From contig DAIMZH010000010.1 in NCBI GenBank assembly GCA_036734105.1, forward strand, positions 1-64,000: a stretch of DNA of 64,000 nt. The letters are read 5' to 3'. The position numbers were made by a program, and so were the translations under genes. A model generated the notes under the pieces. The model did no database searches and was not told the DNA's origin. It saw only the letters and a program-made list of their open reading frames with translations. Numbering within the stretch: position 1 is the stretch's first letter; each line of letters begins with the position of its first letter. Of this stretch, positions 14,856-23,679 are shown one piece after another. Source of the stretch: Azoarcus_F sp036734105. Lineage in GTDB: Bacteria > Pseudomonadota > Gammaproteobacteria > Burkholderiales > Rhodocyclaceae.

Positions 14856-15587
14856 ATGGACCGACTGATCTATACCGCAATGACCGGGGCCAAGCATACG
14901 CTGGGTCAACAGGCAGCGGTGGCACACAACATATCCAACGCAGCCTCAACCGGTTTTCGCGCCGAACTCCACAAACTGCGCGCGGTGGAGGTGCAGACCG
15001 AGGCCATGCGTACCCGCGCTTTCACCGTCGATGCCAGCGTGGCCAACGACTACACGCCAGGTGCCATGCAATACACCGGTCGCCCTTTTGATGTGGCGGT
15101 GGATGGCAAGGGCTGGTTTGCCTTGCAGATGCCTGATGGCATGGAGGCGTATACCCGCAACGGCAGCTTTGAGGTGAGCCCGAACGGCGTGCTGCAGACG
15201 CGTGATGGCCGACCTGTAGTGGGCGATGCAGGACCGATTGCAATTCCACCCGACACGGAGGTGGTGATTGGCCGTGATGGCACCATCTCATCCATTGATG
15301 CTGCGGGTGTGCTCAATGTGGTGGACAGGCTGAAGCTGGTCAACCCGCCAGAGGCCGATCTGGAACGCGGCGCGGACGGTTTGTTCCGCCGCACCGATGG
15401 CCTGCCGGCGCCGGCCGATGAGAACGTGCTTGTGGCCGGCGGCTATCTGGAAGGCAGTAACGTGAACGTGGTTGAGCAGATGGTGACCATGATCACCCTG
15501 GCTCGTCAGTTCGAGATGCAGACAAGAATGCTGCAAAGCGCAGAACAGAACGACCGGGCAGCTTCTCAAGTGCTGTCAATGCGCTGA
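14856..15587 (+). CDS. flgF: Flagellar proximal rod protein FlgF
   Basis: FlgF (243 residues) is a proximal rod subunit, shorter than FlgG. It begins MDRLIYTAMTGAKHTLGQQA with VAHNISNAASTGFRAEL. The mid-domain has GRPFDVAVDGKGWFALQ, and the C-terminal axial helix is GSNVNVVEQMVTMITLARQF. The next gene, flgG, follows after a 117-base gap with no gene, larger than elsewhere in the cluster, so an internal promoter there is possible though I see no clear consensus. Confidence 0.96.
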   Translation: MDRLIYTAMTGAKHTLGQQAAVAHNISNAASTGFRAELHKLRAVEVQTEAMRTRAFTVDASVANDYTPGAMQYTGRPFDVAVDGKGWFALQMPDGMEAYTRNGSFEVSPNGVLQTRDGRPVVGDAGPIAIPPDTEVVIGRDGTISSIDAAGVLNVVDRLKLVNPPEADLERGADGLFRRTDGLPAPADENVLVAGGYLEGSNVNVVEQMVTMITLARQFEMQTRMLQSAEQNDRAASQVLSMR

Positions 15588-15704
15588 AACCCCGGATAAG
15601 CGGGCGCTAGCAGGCTTTTTTCGACACATGGTCTGGTTGGCTGGCGCGCTAATCTGGAGACATGGGCAAGCCGACGACTGGTTTGCCGACACAGGAGTAT
15701 CGCC

Positions 15705-16487
15705 ATGATCCGCTCGCTATGGACCGCCCGCACCGGGCTGGACGCTCAGCAGACTCAGCTCGACGTCATTTCCAACAACCTCGCCAACGTGTCCACCAAT
15801 GGTTTCAAGCGATCGCGTGCAGTGTTTGAGGATTTGCTTTACCAGACGCTCCGGCAACCGGGCGCGCAGCAGACGCAGCAGAACCAGATATCCAGCGGTT
15901 TGCAGATCGGCACTGGCGTCAGGCCGATTGCCACAGAACGGGTCTACAGTCAGGGCAACCTGCAACAGACCGGAAACTCGCTGGATCTTGCAGTTCAGGG
16001 CAACGGCTTTTTCCAGGTCGAGCGTCCGGACGGCACCATCGGCTACACGCGTGATGGCTCATTTCAGTTGGATAACGAGGGCAATGTGGTAACGCCCAGC
16101 GGTTATCTGCTGGCGGACAACATCAATATTCCGGCAGATGCGGTGTCGATTACCGTTGGCAAGGACGGCACGGTGAGCGTGCTGCAGGCGGGCGAGATCG
16201 CGCCAATCGAGGTCGGGGCAATTCAATTGGCTACCTTCGTCAACCCGGGTGGCTTGCAGGCCGCAGGCGAAAACCTGTTTCTCGAAACCGCCTCCAGCGG
16301 GGTGGCAAACGTGTTGCAGCCGGGGCAGGAGGGTGCTGGGGTCATCAATCAGGGGTATGTCGAGACATCCAACGTCAATGTGGCCGAAGAACTGGTCAGC
16401 ATGATCGTGACCCAGCGTGCCTACGAGCTCAACTCGCGGGTCATTCAGACCTCGGATCAGATGCTTGGCCGTCTGACGCAGCTTTAA
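15705..16487 (+). CDS. flgG: Flagellar distal rod protein FlgG
   Basis: FlgG (260 residues) forms the distal rod. It starts MIRSLWTARTGLDAQQTQLD, with VISNNLANVSTNGFKRSRAV. The mid-domain is QTGNSLDLAVQGNGFFQV, and the C-terminal axial helix is NVNVAEELVSMIVTQRAYEL. The length is exactly that of the usual FlgG. A good ribosome-binding site (AGGAG) precedes the start. Confidence 0.98.
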   Translation: MIRSLWTARTGLDAQQTQLDVISNNLANVSTNGFKRSRAVFEDLLYQTLRQPGAQQTQQNQISSGLQIGTGVRPIATERVYSQGNLQQTGNSLDLAVQGNGFFQVERPDGTIGYTRDGSFQLDNEGNVVTPSGYLLADNINIPADAVSITVGKDGTVSVLQAGEIAPIEVGAIQLATFVNPGGLQAAGENLFLETASSGVANVLQPGQEGAGVINQGYVETSNVNVAEELVSMIVTQRAYELNSRVIQTSDQMLGRLTQL

Positions 16488-16495
16488 GAGGTGAT

Positions 16496-17200
16496 GTGAT
16501 GAGGCAATTCAGAGCAAGGCTGGCGGCGTTGAGCATGCGCACAACAGGTGTGGTAGCCGTGTTGTTGCTGTCTGGTTGCGCGGCCATTCAGAGCACGCCA
16601 CCCACTGCAGTGCATCAGCCAATGTCGGTCCGGCCTGAGGCCGGTTTGCCCATGACGCCAGCCAATGGTGCGATTTATCAAAACACCCAGGCGCGCCCTT
16701 TGTTTGAGGACAGGCGGGCGCGGAACCCGGGTGACATCCTGACCATCAATCTGGTCGAACGCACCCAGGCGCAAAAGGCATCCAACACCAGCACGACACG
16801 GGGGTCCGAGATGACCGGCGGGATTACCACATTGGGCCGTCTGCCGCTGGCCGGACTGGGGGGGCTGGGTGTTGAGGCCGGGGTGGATTCCAGCTTCAAC
16901 GGACGCGGCACCTCGGCGGCAAACAATGCCTTTAACGGAACCATTACCGTAACCGTTATCGAGGTCTACCCCAACGGCAATCTGCTGGTGTCGGGAGAGA
17001 AGCAGATGGCGATCAATCAGGGCAATGAGTTCATCCGTTTTTCTGGCGTGGTGAGCCCGCACACCGTGACTGCTGCCAACACAGTGCAGTCCACGCAGGT
17101 GGCTGATGCCCGCATCGAGTATAAGGGCAGCGGCATTATCGATGAGTCGCAGCGTATGGGCTGGTTGCAACGCTTCTTTGTGGCAGTGATGCCATTCTGA
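16496..17200 (+). CDS. flgH: Flagellar L-ring lipoprotein FlgH
   Basis: FlgH (234 residues) builds the outer-membrane L ring. A lipoprotein signal ends in VVAVLLLSGCAAI, with the lipidated Cys. The ring domain has LFEDRRARNPGDILTINLVE and NGNLLVSGEKQMAINQGNEF, followed by FIRFSGVVSPHTV and GWLQRFFVAVMPF. The length matches the family. It is 8 bases downstream of flgG and followed directly by flgI. Confidence 0.97.
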   Translation: MMRQFRARLAALSMRTTGVVAVLLLSGCAAIQSTPPTAVHQPMSVRPEAGLPMTPANGAIYQNTQARPLFEDRRARNPGDILTINLVERTQAQKASNTSTTRGSEMTGGITTLGRLPLAGLGGLGVEAGVDSSFNGRGTSAANNAFNGTITVTVIEVYPNGNLLVSGEKQMAINQGNEFIRFSGVVSPHTVTAANTVQSTQVADARIEYKGSGIIDESQRMGWLQRFFVAVMPF

Positions 17201-17214
17201 TGAGAGGGCTGAAC

Positions 17215-18333
17215 ATGTCTTCAACTTTCGTATTCAACCGCTTTGTGCTGGCGCTGTTGTGCCTGGTGTTGACGGCTGGCGGCGCTGTCGCAGCCGAACG
17301 TATCAAGGACCTGGCCAGCATCGCCGGTGTGCGCGACAACCAGTTGGTCGGTTACGGCATTGTCATTGGTCTGGACGGCAGCGGCGACCAGACTACCCAG
17401 ACACCCTTCACGGTTCAGAGCGTGATCAACATGCTGGGCAACATGGGTGTGGCCTTGCCACCGGGAACCCGCTTGCAGCTCAAGAATGTGGCGGCGGTGA
17501 TGGTTACTGCCAATCTTCCGCCTTTTTCGCGGCCAGGGCAGCAGGTCGATGTCACCGTGGCGTCAATCGGTAACGCACGCAGTCTGCGCGGTGGCACCTT
17601 GGTGATGACGCCACTCAAGGGCGCCGATGGACAGGTGTATGCAATGGCGCAGGGGCATCTGCTGGTGGGCGGTGCCGGGGCGTCAGCAAACGGCGCAGAA
17701 CAAGTGATCAATCATCTTGCGGCAGGGCGCATACCGGGGGGCGCGACCGTCGAGCGGGAGGTGGCGTCGTCACTGGGGCAGGGGGGATTCGTCACTTTTC
17801 AGTTGCATGATGCGGATTTCGACACGGCTCGCAGGGTGGTCGATGCGATTAACCTGGACGGTGTCTATGGCGCGGCTGAGGCACTGGACAGTCGAACCAT
17901 CAGGGTGCGTGCACCATTGGATTCGACTGACCGGGTGGCATTTATCGGAAAGCTTGAGAATCTGCGGGTGACGCCCGGAGAACAGGCCGCCCGCGTCATT
18001 GTCAATGCCCGCACGGGTTCGGTGGTGATGAACCAGCGCGTTGCCCTGCAGAACGTGGCAGTCGCGCATGGCAACCTGACCGTGACCATTGGGACTGACA
18101 CCCGGGTAGAGCAGCCACCGCCGTTTTCTGGCGGTGACACTGTGGTGGTTGAACAGGGCACGGTGGACATTGACGAGCGAGAGGTCAATCTCATCAACGT
18201 CCCGGCCAGCGCCAGCCTGGCGGACGTGGTCAATGCGCTCAATGCGATTGGTGCGACGCCAACCGATCTGGTCAGCATTCTGCAGGCGATGAAGTCGGCC
18301 GGTGCCTTGCGTGCTGAGCTTGAGGTCATCTGA
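17215..18333 (+). CDS. flgI: Flagellar P-ring protein FlgI
   Basis: FlgI (about 372 residues) polymerises into the periplasmic P ring with help from FlgA. A signal peptide (FVLALLCLVLTAGGAVAAE) precedes RIKDLASIAGVRDNQLVGYG. Conserved segments include VSVAS-like VDVTVASIGNARSLRGGTL and VNARTGSVVMNQRVALQNV. I choose the ATG at 17215, which has GAGAGG 7 bases upstream; an ATG at 17200 that overlaps the flgH stop is an alternative. Confidence 0.96.
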   Translation: MSSTFVFNRFVLALLCLVLTAGGAVAAERIKDLASIAGVRDNQLVGYGIVIGLDGSGDQTTQTPFTVQSVINMLGNMGVALPPGTRLQLKNVAAVMVTANLPPFSRPGQQVDVTVASIGNARSLRGGTLVMTPLKGADGQVYAMAQGHLLVGGAGASANGAEQVINHLAAGRIPGGATVEREVASSLGQGGFVTFQLHDADFDTARRVVDAINLDGVYGAAEALDSRTIRVRAPLDSTDRVAFIGKLENLRVTPGEQAARVIVNARTGSVVMNQRVALQNVAVAHGNLTVTIGTDTRVEQPPPFSGGDTVVVEQGTVDIDEREVNLINVPASASLADVVNALNAIGATPTDLVSILQAMKSAGALRAELEVI

Positions 18334-18351
18334 TCACGGCGGAGTAGACGC

Positions 18352-19332
18352 ATGTCAGTCAGTCTGAATCAGCTCAATGTAATGGACCCATCCTCGCTGG
18401 GCGACCTGAAGAGGCTCGCCCGCGAAGATGGCGGTTCGCCTGCTGCCTTGCGTGCCGCTGCAGAGCAATTCGAAGGCATGTTCATGAGCATGATGCTCAA
18501 GGCTTTGCGTGACGCGACGCCTCAGAACGCCTTGTTCGACAACGACCAGAGCCGGATGCTGCAGGGTTTCCATGACCAGCAGATGGCCATGCAGATGGCT
18601 CAGGGCAAAGGGGTCGGGTTGGCCGATGTGATCTTCAGGCAGCTTGGCGGCGAACGGCTGGGGGTGACCCGTGAGCCGCGTATTGGTCCGGACGGCAAGC
18701 CGGTTTTCGAGCTTGCCGATGTGCCCAGGCGGGCGGCAATTTCTGCCCGTGGCGGCAATGCCGAGGCAGCAACTGCCGTATCGCAGGTTGAAGTCGCGCT
18801 TCCCGGCAAGACAGTTGCTCCGTCACCTGAGCCGCTTGCACCTGTCAATGGCGGTGTGCTAGAGCGGGTGCGCAGCTTTGTTGACAGGGTTTTGCCACAC
18901 GCCAGCAAGGCTGCCGCCAGCATTGGTGTGCCTGCCCAGTTCATGGTGGCGCAGGCTGCGCTGGAAACAGGCTGGGGTCGGGCAGAGCTACGCACGGCAG
19001 ACGGCAGCCCGAGTCATAACCTCTTCAACATCAAGGCCGGGAGTAGTTGGCGCGGCCCGGTTGTGGAGTTGCCTGTCACTGAATACTCGGGTGGGCGGGC
19101 TTATACCGAGAATGCCCGTTTCAGGGTGTATGGCTCCTATGCCGAGGCCTTTGAAGATTTTGCCCGGCTCATGCGAGACAACCCGCGCTACGCCGGGGTG
19201 CTGGGGCAGACCGACGCTCATGGCTTCGCCAGCAGCCTGCAGGAGGCTGGCTATGCCACTGACCCCAAGTACGCCGAAAAGCTTGCCCGTGTGATCAATA
19301 GTCCGTCCCTGCGCAAGGCTCTGGACGGCTGA
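18352..19332 (+). CDS. flgJ: Flagellar rod assembly protein/muramidase FlgJ
   Basis: This 326-residue bifunctional FlgJ has two domains. Residues 1-100 are the rod-cap region (AAEQFEGMFMSMMLKALRDA, FDNDQSRMLQGFHDQQMAMQ). Residues about 165-326 are a glucosaminidase/muramidase domain with AQAALETGWGRAEL, SHNLFNIKAG and ARLMRDNPRYAGVL. The enzyme opens peptidoglycan so the rod can pass. Both domains are intact, unlike the single-domain FlgJ of some bacteria. Confidence 0.96.
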   Translation: MSVSLNQLNVMDPSSLGDLKRLAREDGGSPAALRAAAEQFEGMFMSMMLKALRDATPQNALFDNDQSRMLQGFHDQQMAMQMAQGKGVGLADVIFRQLGGERLGVTREPRIGPDGKPVFELADVPRRAAISARGGNAEAATAVSQVEVALPGKTVAPSPEPLAPVNGGVLERVRSFVDRVLPHASKAAASIGVPAQFMVAQAALETGWGRAELRTADGSPSHNLFNIKAGSSWRGPVVELPVTEYSGGRAYTENARFRVYGSYAEAFEDFARLMRDNPRYAGVLGQTDAHGFASSLQEAGYATDPKYAEKLARVINSPSLRKALDG

Positions 19333-19389
19333 TTCGCAGGCTGGCAGGGAACTTGCGTGTAATGGGCTAGTACGACACCAGGAAAGATC

Positions 19390-21348
19390 ATGGCCGGAAT
19401 GCTCAACATCGGATTGACCGGACTCAATGCGGCGCAACTGCAACTCAATACTGCTTCGCACAACATTGCCAACGCGGCCACGCCCGGTTTCAATCGTCAA
19501 TCGGCGGTTCAGACAAGCAATGATCCGCTGTTTTCTGGCGCAGGTTATTTTGGTCAGGGCGCCAGGGTCGTTTCCGTCAATCGGCAATACAACCAGTTTC
19601 TGGAGGCGCAGGTGTTGTCGGCTGACAATCGCCGCGCAGAGCATGCCACATACGGTGCGCAGGTTTCACAGATCAACAACCTCTTTGCCGATCCCCAGGC
19701 GGGTCTTGCGCCAGCACTGGAGAACTTTTTTGCAGCCATGCAGGAAGTCGCAAACAATCCTTCAGTGATTCCCGCCAGGCAAAGCCTGATTTCCGCCTCG
19801 CAAGAGATGGTGGCGCGTTTTTCGGTGATGGACGAGCGCATGAACGAGATACGCGAGGGCGCCGAAGGTGAAATCCGTTCAACCGTTGAATCCGTCAATT
19901 CGCTGGCCTCGCAGATCGCCGACCTGAATGAGCGCATCTCCATAGCCTTGGCCGCAGGTGGCTATAATCAACCGAATGATCTTCTGGATCAACGCGACAA
20001 TACGTTGGCCGAGTTGAATCGGCTGATCAAGGCGCGGGGTGTGGTCGACAATCAAGGTCAGATGGCGGTGTTTGTCGGCGCCGGCCAGAATCTTGTTCTG
20101 GGTCAGACCGTGACGCGACTTGGTACTGAGGTTAATCCGGCTGATCCTACCCGGCAAAGTGTCACCATCATTGCACCGGGTGGCGCGTCGATACCATTGC
20201 CTGAACACCTGCTCGGTGGCGGAGCCTTGGGTGGTTTGTTGGCTTTCCGTTCGGATACCCTTGACCCGGCACAGTCGCGGCTGAATCTTGTGGCCAGACA
20301 GGTGACAGAGTCGGTCAACAGTCAACACCGGCTCGGCATTGATCTGGAAAACCTGTTGGGCGGAGATTTTTTCCGGAATACCATGGTTCGTGCAGAGGGG
20401 TCGGCAGTCAATCCGCCCGAGGTGCGCATCTCTGATGACCGTTTGCTGACCAATGACCGCTATCGTCTGGTTTATGATAACAGTGTCATTCCTCAAGGCT
20501 TTACGTTCACCCGAATGTCCGACAATCAGGTGGTCAACCCGCTTGATGTAGGCGTGAGCATTCAGGCTTCGGCAGCCGCTCTCAATGGAGACAGCTTCAT
20601 TATCGAACCACTGCGTAACTCAGCGCGCGATATGAGCGTCAATGTGAATGATCCGCGTCGTATCGCAGCAGGGGCACCGGTTTCAGTGCAGGCGCAACTG
20701 CTCAACGGGGGCAGTGGCAGGGTCGAGAAACTGACCATGGAGTCGACAGCGGGTATCGCCAGCCCGGTCAACTTTGCAAACTTTGCTATTGTGTATGACG
20801 CCGGAGCACTCTCTTTTGACCCTCCACCGCCAGCCGGCCTGACCCTCTCCAGCACCACCTACAACACGGGTACTGACGCTATCGGCAAACGCTTTGACGT
20901 CACTCTGCCAGGTGGTGGTGGCCAGGTGGCCTTCAGTTTCACACTGTCTGGCGCGCCGGAAAATGGCGATCGCTTCAGTTTTTCACCCAACACCGAAGCG
21001 CCAGCAGACAACCGAAATGTGGTCGCTCTCGGCGCACTGCAAACCGCCAGAACCATGCTGGCCCGCAACGACGCCTCTAACGACATCGTGCCTTCGGCGA
21101 CGTTTCAATCAGCCTATTCACAAATCGCCTCCCAAGTGGGCAACAAGGCCCGCGAAGCGCAGGTGGGAGAACGTGCTCAGGCCACCATGCTCCGCCAGGC
21201 GCAAGACGCCCGTGATGCGCTGTCTGGTGTTAACCTTGATGAAGAGGCAGCCAACCTGATTCGCTATCAGCAGGCTTACCAGGCTTCCGGGAGGGTCATG
21301 TCGATTGCGCAGAGAATGTTCGACGAGCTGCTCTCTCTGGCGCGTTAA
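19390..21348 (+). CDS. flgK: Flagellar hook-filament junction protein FlgK (HAP1)
   Basis: FlgK (652 residues) joins hook and filament and is a client of FlgN. The N-terminal axial motif is LNIGLTGLNAAQLQLNTASH with NIANAATPGFNRQ, and SVIPARQSLISASQEMVARF follows. The C-terminal motif is LDEEAANLIRYQQAYQASGR with VMSIAQRMFDELL. It is longer than the enteric FlgK, with extra sequence in the variable central domain (roughly 340-560), a usual site for length variation. Confidence 0.96.
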   Translation: MAGMLNIGLTGLNAAQLQLNTASHNIANAATPGFNRQSAVQTSNDPLFSGAGYFGQGARVVSVNRQYNQFLEAQVLSADNRRAEHATYGAQVSQINNLFADPQAGLAPALENFFAAMQEVANNPSVIPARQSLISASQEMVARFSVMDERMNEIREGAEGEIRSTVESVNSLASQIADLNERISIALAAGGYNQPNDLLDQRDNTLAELNRLIKARGVVDNQGQMAVFVGAGQNLVLGQTVTRLGTEVNPADPTRQSVTIIAPGGASIPLPEHLLGGGALGGLLAFRSDTLDPAQSRLNLVARQVTESVNSQHRLGIDLENLLGGDFFRNTMVRAEGSAVNPPEVRISDDRLLTNDRYRLVYDNSVIPQGFTFTRMSDNQVVNPLDVGVSIQASAAALNGDSFIIEPLRNSARDMSVNVNDPRRIAAGAPVSVQAQLLNGGSGRVEKLTMESTAGIASPVNFANFAIVYDAGALSFDPPPPAGLTLSSTTYNTGTDAIGKRFDVTLPGGGGQVAFSFTLSGAPENGDRFSFSPNTEAPADNRNVVALGALQTARTMLARNDASNDIVPSATFQSAYSQIASQVGNKAREAQVGERAQATMLRQAQDARDALSGVNLDEEAANLIRYQQAYQASGRVMSIAQRMFDELLSLAR

Positions 21349-21360
21349 GGAGTAATTGTC

Positions 21361-22632
21361 ATGCGTGTTTCAACCAACATGATATACGCGCGAGGTGTCG
21401 CGCAGATGCAGATGCAGACCGAGGGCTTGTTGCGTTCTCAACAACAGGTGGCTAGCGGTCGGCGCATTCTGACCCCGTCGGATGACCCGATTGGCGCTGC
21501 GCGGGCGCTTGAGCTGACGCAGTCAAAGGCCGTAAACCTCCAGTTCAAATCCAATCAGGGTAATGCTCAGGACCATCTCAATCTGCTGGAGAACCGTCTG
21601 GTCGGCGTACAGGATGCCTTGCAATATGTACGCTCCCGCGCAGTGCAGGCTGGCAACGCGGCACTGACCGGACGGGAGCTTGGCTTTATCGCTACCGATC
21701 TGCGCGCTCAGTACGACGCGATGGTCGGACTTGCCAACAGCCAGGATGCCAACAACGAGTACCTCTTTGGTGGCTACAAGACCCAGACCCAGCCCTTCCA
21801 GGGCGGTTTTGGCGACCAGCAATATCAGGGTGACCAAGGGGAGCGGACGATTCAGGTGTCGGCCTCACGTTTCATGCCGATTACCGCACCCGGCAGCGAG
21901 ATATTCTCGCGCACTCAGCCGGTTACCGACAAGCTGATGCGCGCCGAGTCCGGTACGCAGAATACTGGCGACGCGAAACTGGCGGTGCAGGTGGCGGCAG
22001 ATTTTCAGGGAGGCGATCAAAACCTGCTTGGTCGGCGCCTGGTCGTCGAATTCAACGCCGGTGCCTATGATGTTTATGAGCTGCGCCCTGGCATTGCGGG
22101 AAGAGCCACTGTGGCGACCGGGTTGCCCAATCTGAGCACTCTGGGTGAGAAAGCTCTGCCGAGCCCGCCAAATCCGGCTGACACTCCAAATCCGGCGTAT
22201 CGTGCGGTGTCGGTGTCGGTGCAATCGGGTGTGGCACAGGATGGCGACAGCTTCGAGATATTCATAGGCTCCACCGACGTGTTTCGCAATCTGGAGGTGT
22301 TTGTCGATGCGTTGGAGCGTCCCGGTCCTAGCGGTATGGCTGGCGGCGAGTCCGGTTCCGCAGTGGGTTTTGCGCTGGACATGATGGATGCCGCCCTGGA
22401 CAACGTTCTGAAGGTGCGCGCGCAGGTTGGCTCGCAAATGGTTGAGCTGGAGAACCTCGGGGTAGTGGGCAGTGATCTTGACCTGCAGTATGCCAACACG
22501 CTATCACGCATCCAGGATGTTGATTATGCCGAAGCAGTGTCGCGCCTGACCCAGCAGCAAACCTATCTGCAGGCAGCCCAGCAATCCTTCATGCGCATCA
22601 CGGGTTTGTCGCTGTTCAATTTTCTCAACTGA
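21361..22632 (+). CDS. flgL: Flagellar hook-filament junction protein FlgL (HAP3)
   Basis: FlgL (423 residues) is the second junction protein. It begins MRVSTNMIYARGVAQMQMQT. The conserved QQQVASGRRILTPSDDPIGA segment and the later DANNEYLFGGYKTQTQPFQG are typical. The C-terminal flagellin-like helix is RIQDVDYAEAVSRLTQQQTY, ending SFMRITGLSLFNFLN. It is 12 bases downstream of flgK and ends the recognised flagellar series. Confidence 0.96.
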   Translation: MRVSTNMIYARGVAQMQMQTEGLLRSQQQVASGRRILTPSDDPIGAARALELTQSKAVNLQFKSNQGNAQDHLNLLENRLVGVQDALQYVRSRAVQAGNAALTGRELGFIATDLRAQYDAMVGLANSQDANNEYLFGGYKTQTQPFQGGFGDQQYQGDQGERTIQVSASRFMPITAPGSEIFSRTQPVTDKLMRAESGTQNTGDAKLAVQVAADFQGGDQNLLGRRLVVEFNAGAYDVYELRPGIAGRATVATGLPNLSTLGEKALPSPPNPADTPNPAYRAVSVSVQSGVAQDGDSFEIFIGSTDVFRNLEVFVDALERPGPSGMAGGESGSAVGFALDMMDAALDNVLKVRAQVGSQMVELENLGVVGSDLDLQYANTLSRIQDVDYAEAVSRLTQQQTYLQAAQQSFMRITGLSLFNFLN

Positions 22633-22641
22633 GACATCGGA

Positions 22642-23172
22642 ATGATGAAAAACCGGTTTATCGCATTGGTGGTTGTTGGCACGATGAATGGCTGCACGGC
22701 CATTCAGGACTACAGCGCGCCAGTCGCGGGTACGGTTGGCGCCTACCAGACGGCCTCCGCGCTGGCCTTGCTCGAAGCCCAGTATTACGGCGGTGCGCTC
22801 ATTGCCTACGCCATCTACGATCCGCTCGCCCCCAACTGGCGCATCACCGCCACGCCGCTGGACGAAAACCGGGTGCGTCTGGACATGCGCATGAAGGCAC
22901 TCACCACAGGCGGCGAAGGCGAAGCCAGAATGGTGTTTTTACGCAGCGCCCGGCGTTTGGCAGAAGAGGGTCAGCGCGCCGGGTTTGATGTGCTCCGATT
23001 TGAAGAGGGCATAGAGTCCACCCGACCATTCGCCAGACGCTTCGCCAGTGGCGAAGTCCACCTTGCCCACTCGCTGATCTGGCCGGAGCTTGAACCAGGG
23101 CAACCGGAAGAAGCGGCAAAAAATACCCTACCGCTTGTTCAGCCCAACTTGGTGGAAGAGCAAAGCCTGTGA
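22642..23172 (+). CDS. Small lipoprotein of unknown function at the end of the flg operon
   Basis: This 176-residue protein has a short lipoprotein-like signal: VVVGTMNGCTAIQDY, with Cys at about residue 18. The remainder is soluble: YYGGALIAYAIYDPLAPNWR, then ITATPLDENRVRLDMRMKA and ARMVFLRSARRLAEEGQRAG. I do not recognise a named family. It starts only 9 bases after flgL, so it is probably co-transcribed with the flagellar genes and may be an envelope protein acting with the basal body. That role is inference from position alone. Confidence 0.75.
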   Translation: MMKNRFIALVVVGTMNGCTAIQDYSAPVAGTVGAYQTASALALLEAQYYGGALIAYAIYDPLAPNWRITATPLDENRVRLDMRMKALTTGGEGEARMVFLRSARRLAEEGQRAGFDVLRFEEGIESTRPFARRFASGEVHLAHSLIWPELEPGQPEEAAKNTLPLVQPNLVEEQSL

Positions 23173-23476
23173 TTTTTATGTCGGGTTTTGGTGGCCAATA
23201 CACGCTCAGATGAAATCGCGAGCTTGCTCGAACGGCCCCTACAGAGCAGTTAGTCAGGCCGCTAGCTGTTCGCGTGCCAGTCCGGATTGGCGCATTTGCT
23301 CGGTTTAGGCGTCCAGGTAATCTGGCAACTGCGAAACGGCACTGGTGATCTCTCAAAAAGTATCCTGCGTCTCTACGATGTTCCAATGGGGGTAAAGCGC
23401 GTAGACCCGCGAGCGAGGATTGGTCACGTCAGTTCAACTCCCCGAGTTTGCGCGCATTGTCAGTGATTCATCGTAA

Positions 23477-23626
23477 AACTGACTCCGGTTCGAAACCCCG
23501 CCCTTCAGGGCGGTGCGGAGGTTGAAGACCCCGGCCTGAAGGCCGGGGTTTCGACCGTAGCGATTTGGGAGGGGATGCAAACCCCTTCCAAATCTTGTTC
23601 AGATCGACAGGCCTGAAGGCCTGTCG
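23477..23626. repeat. Cluster of three CCTGAAGG-type hairpins (REP-like) in a 507-base gap
   Basis: The gap 23173-23679 has no convincing gene. Three hairpins occur: CCGCCCT/AGGGCGG (23498-23513), ACCCCGGCC-TGAA-GGCCGGGGT (23528-23549) and CGACAGGCC-TGAA-GGCCTGTCG (23605-23626). They share a CCTGAAGG or CCTTCAGG centre. The segment 23477-23510 recurs inverted at 49904-49936 with a few changes. Farther left, around 23210-23245, GCGAGCTTGCTCG is another small palindrome. They may be REP-type elements, and could act as transcription terminators for the flg operon. Confidence 0.65.
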
Positions 23627-23679
23627 CTAATATTGCTTTCCCAGTGTTTTCCGAAACACCATGAAAGCAGTTCGAGACT

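Noticed and set aside
15588..15704. Internal sigma54 promoter between flgF and flgG
   Set aside because: TTGGCTGGCGCGC resembles the -24 half, but no GC lies at the correct spacing.
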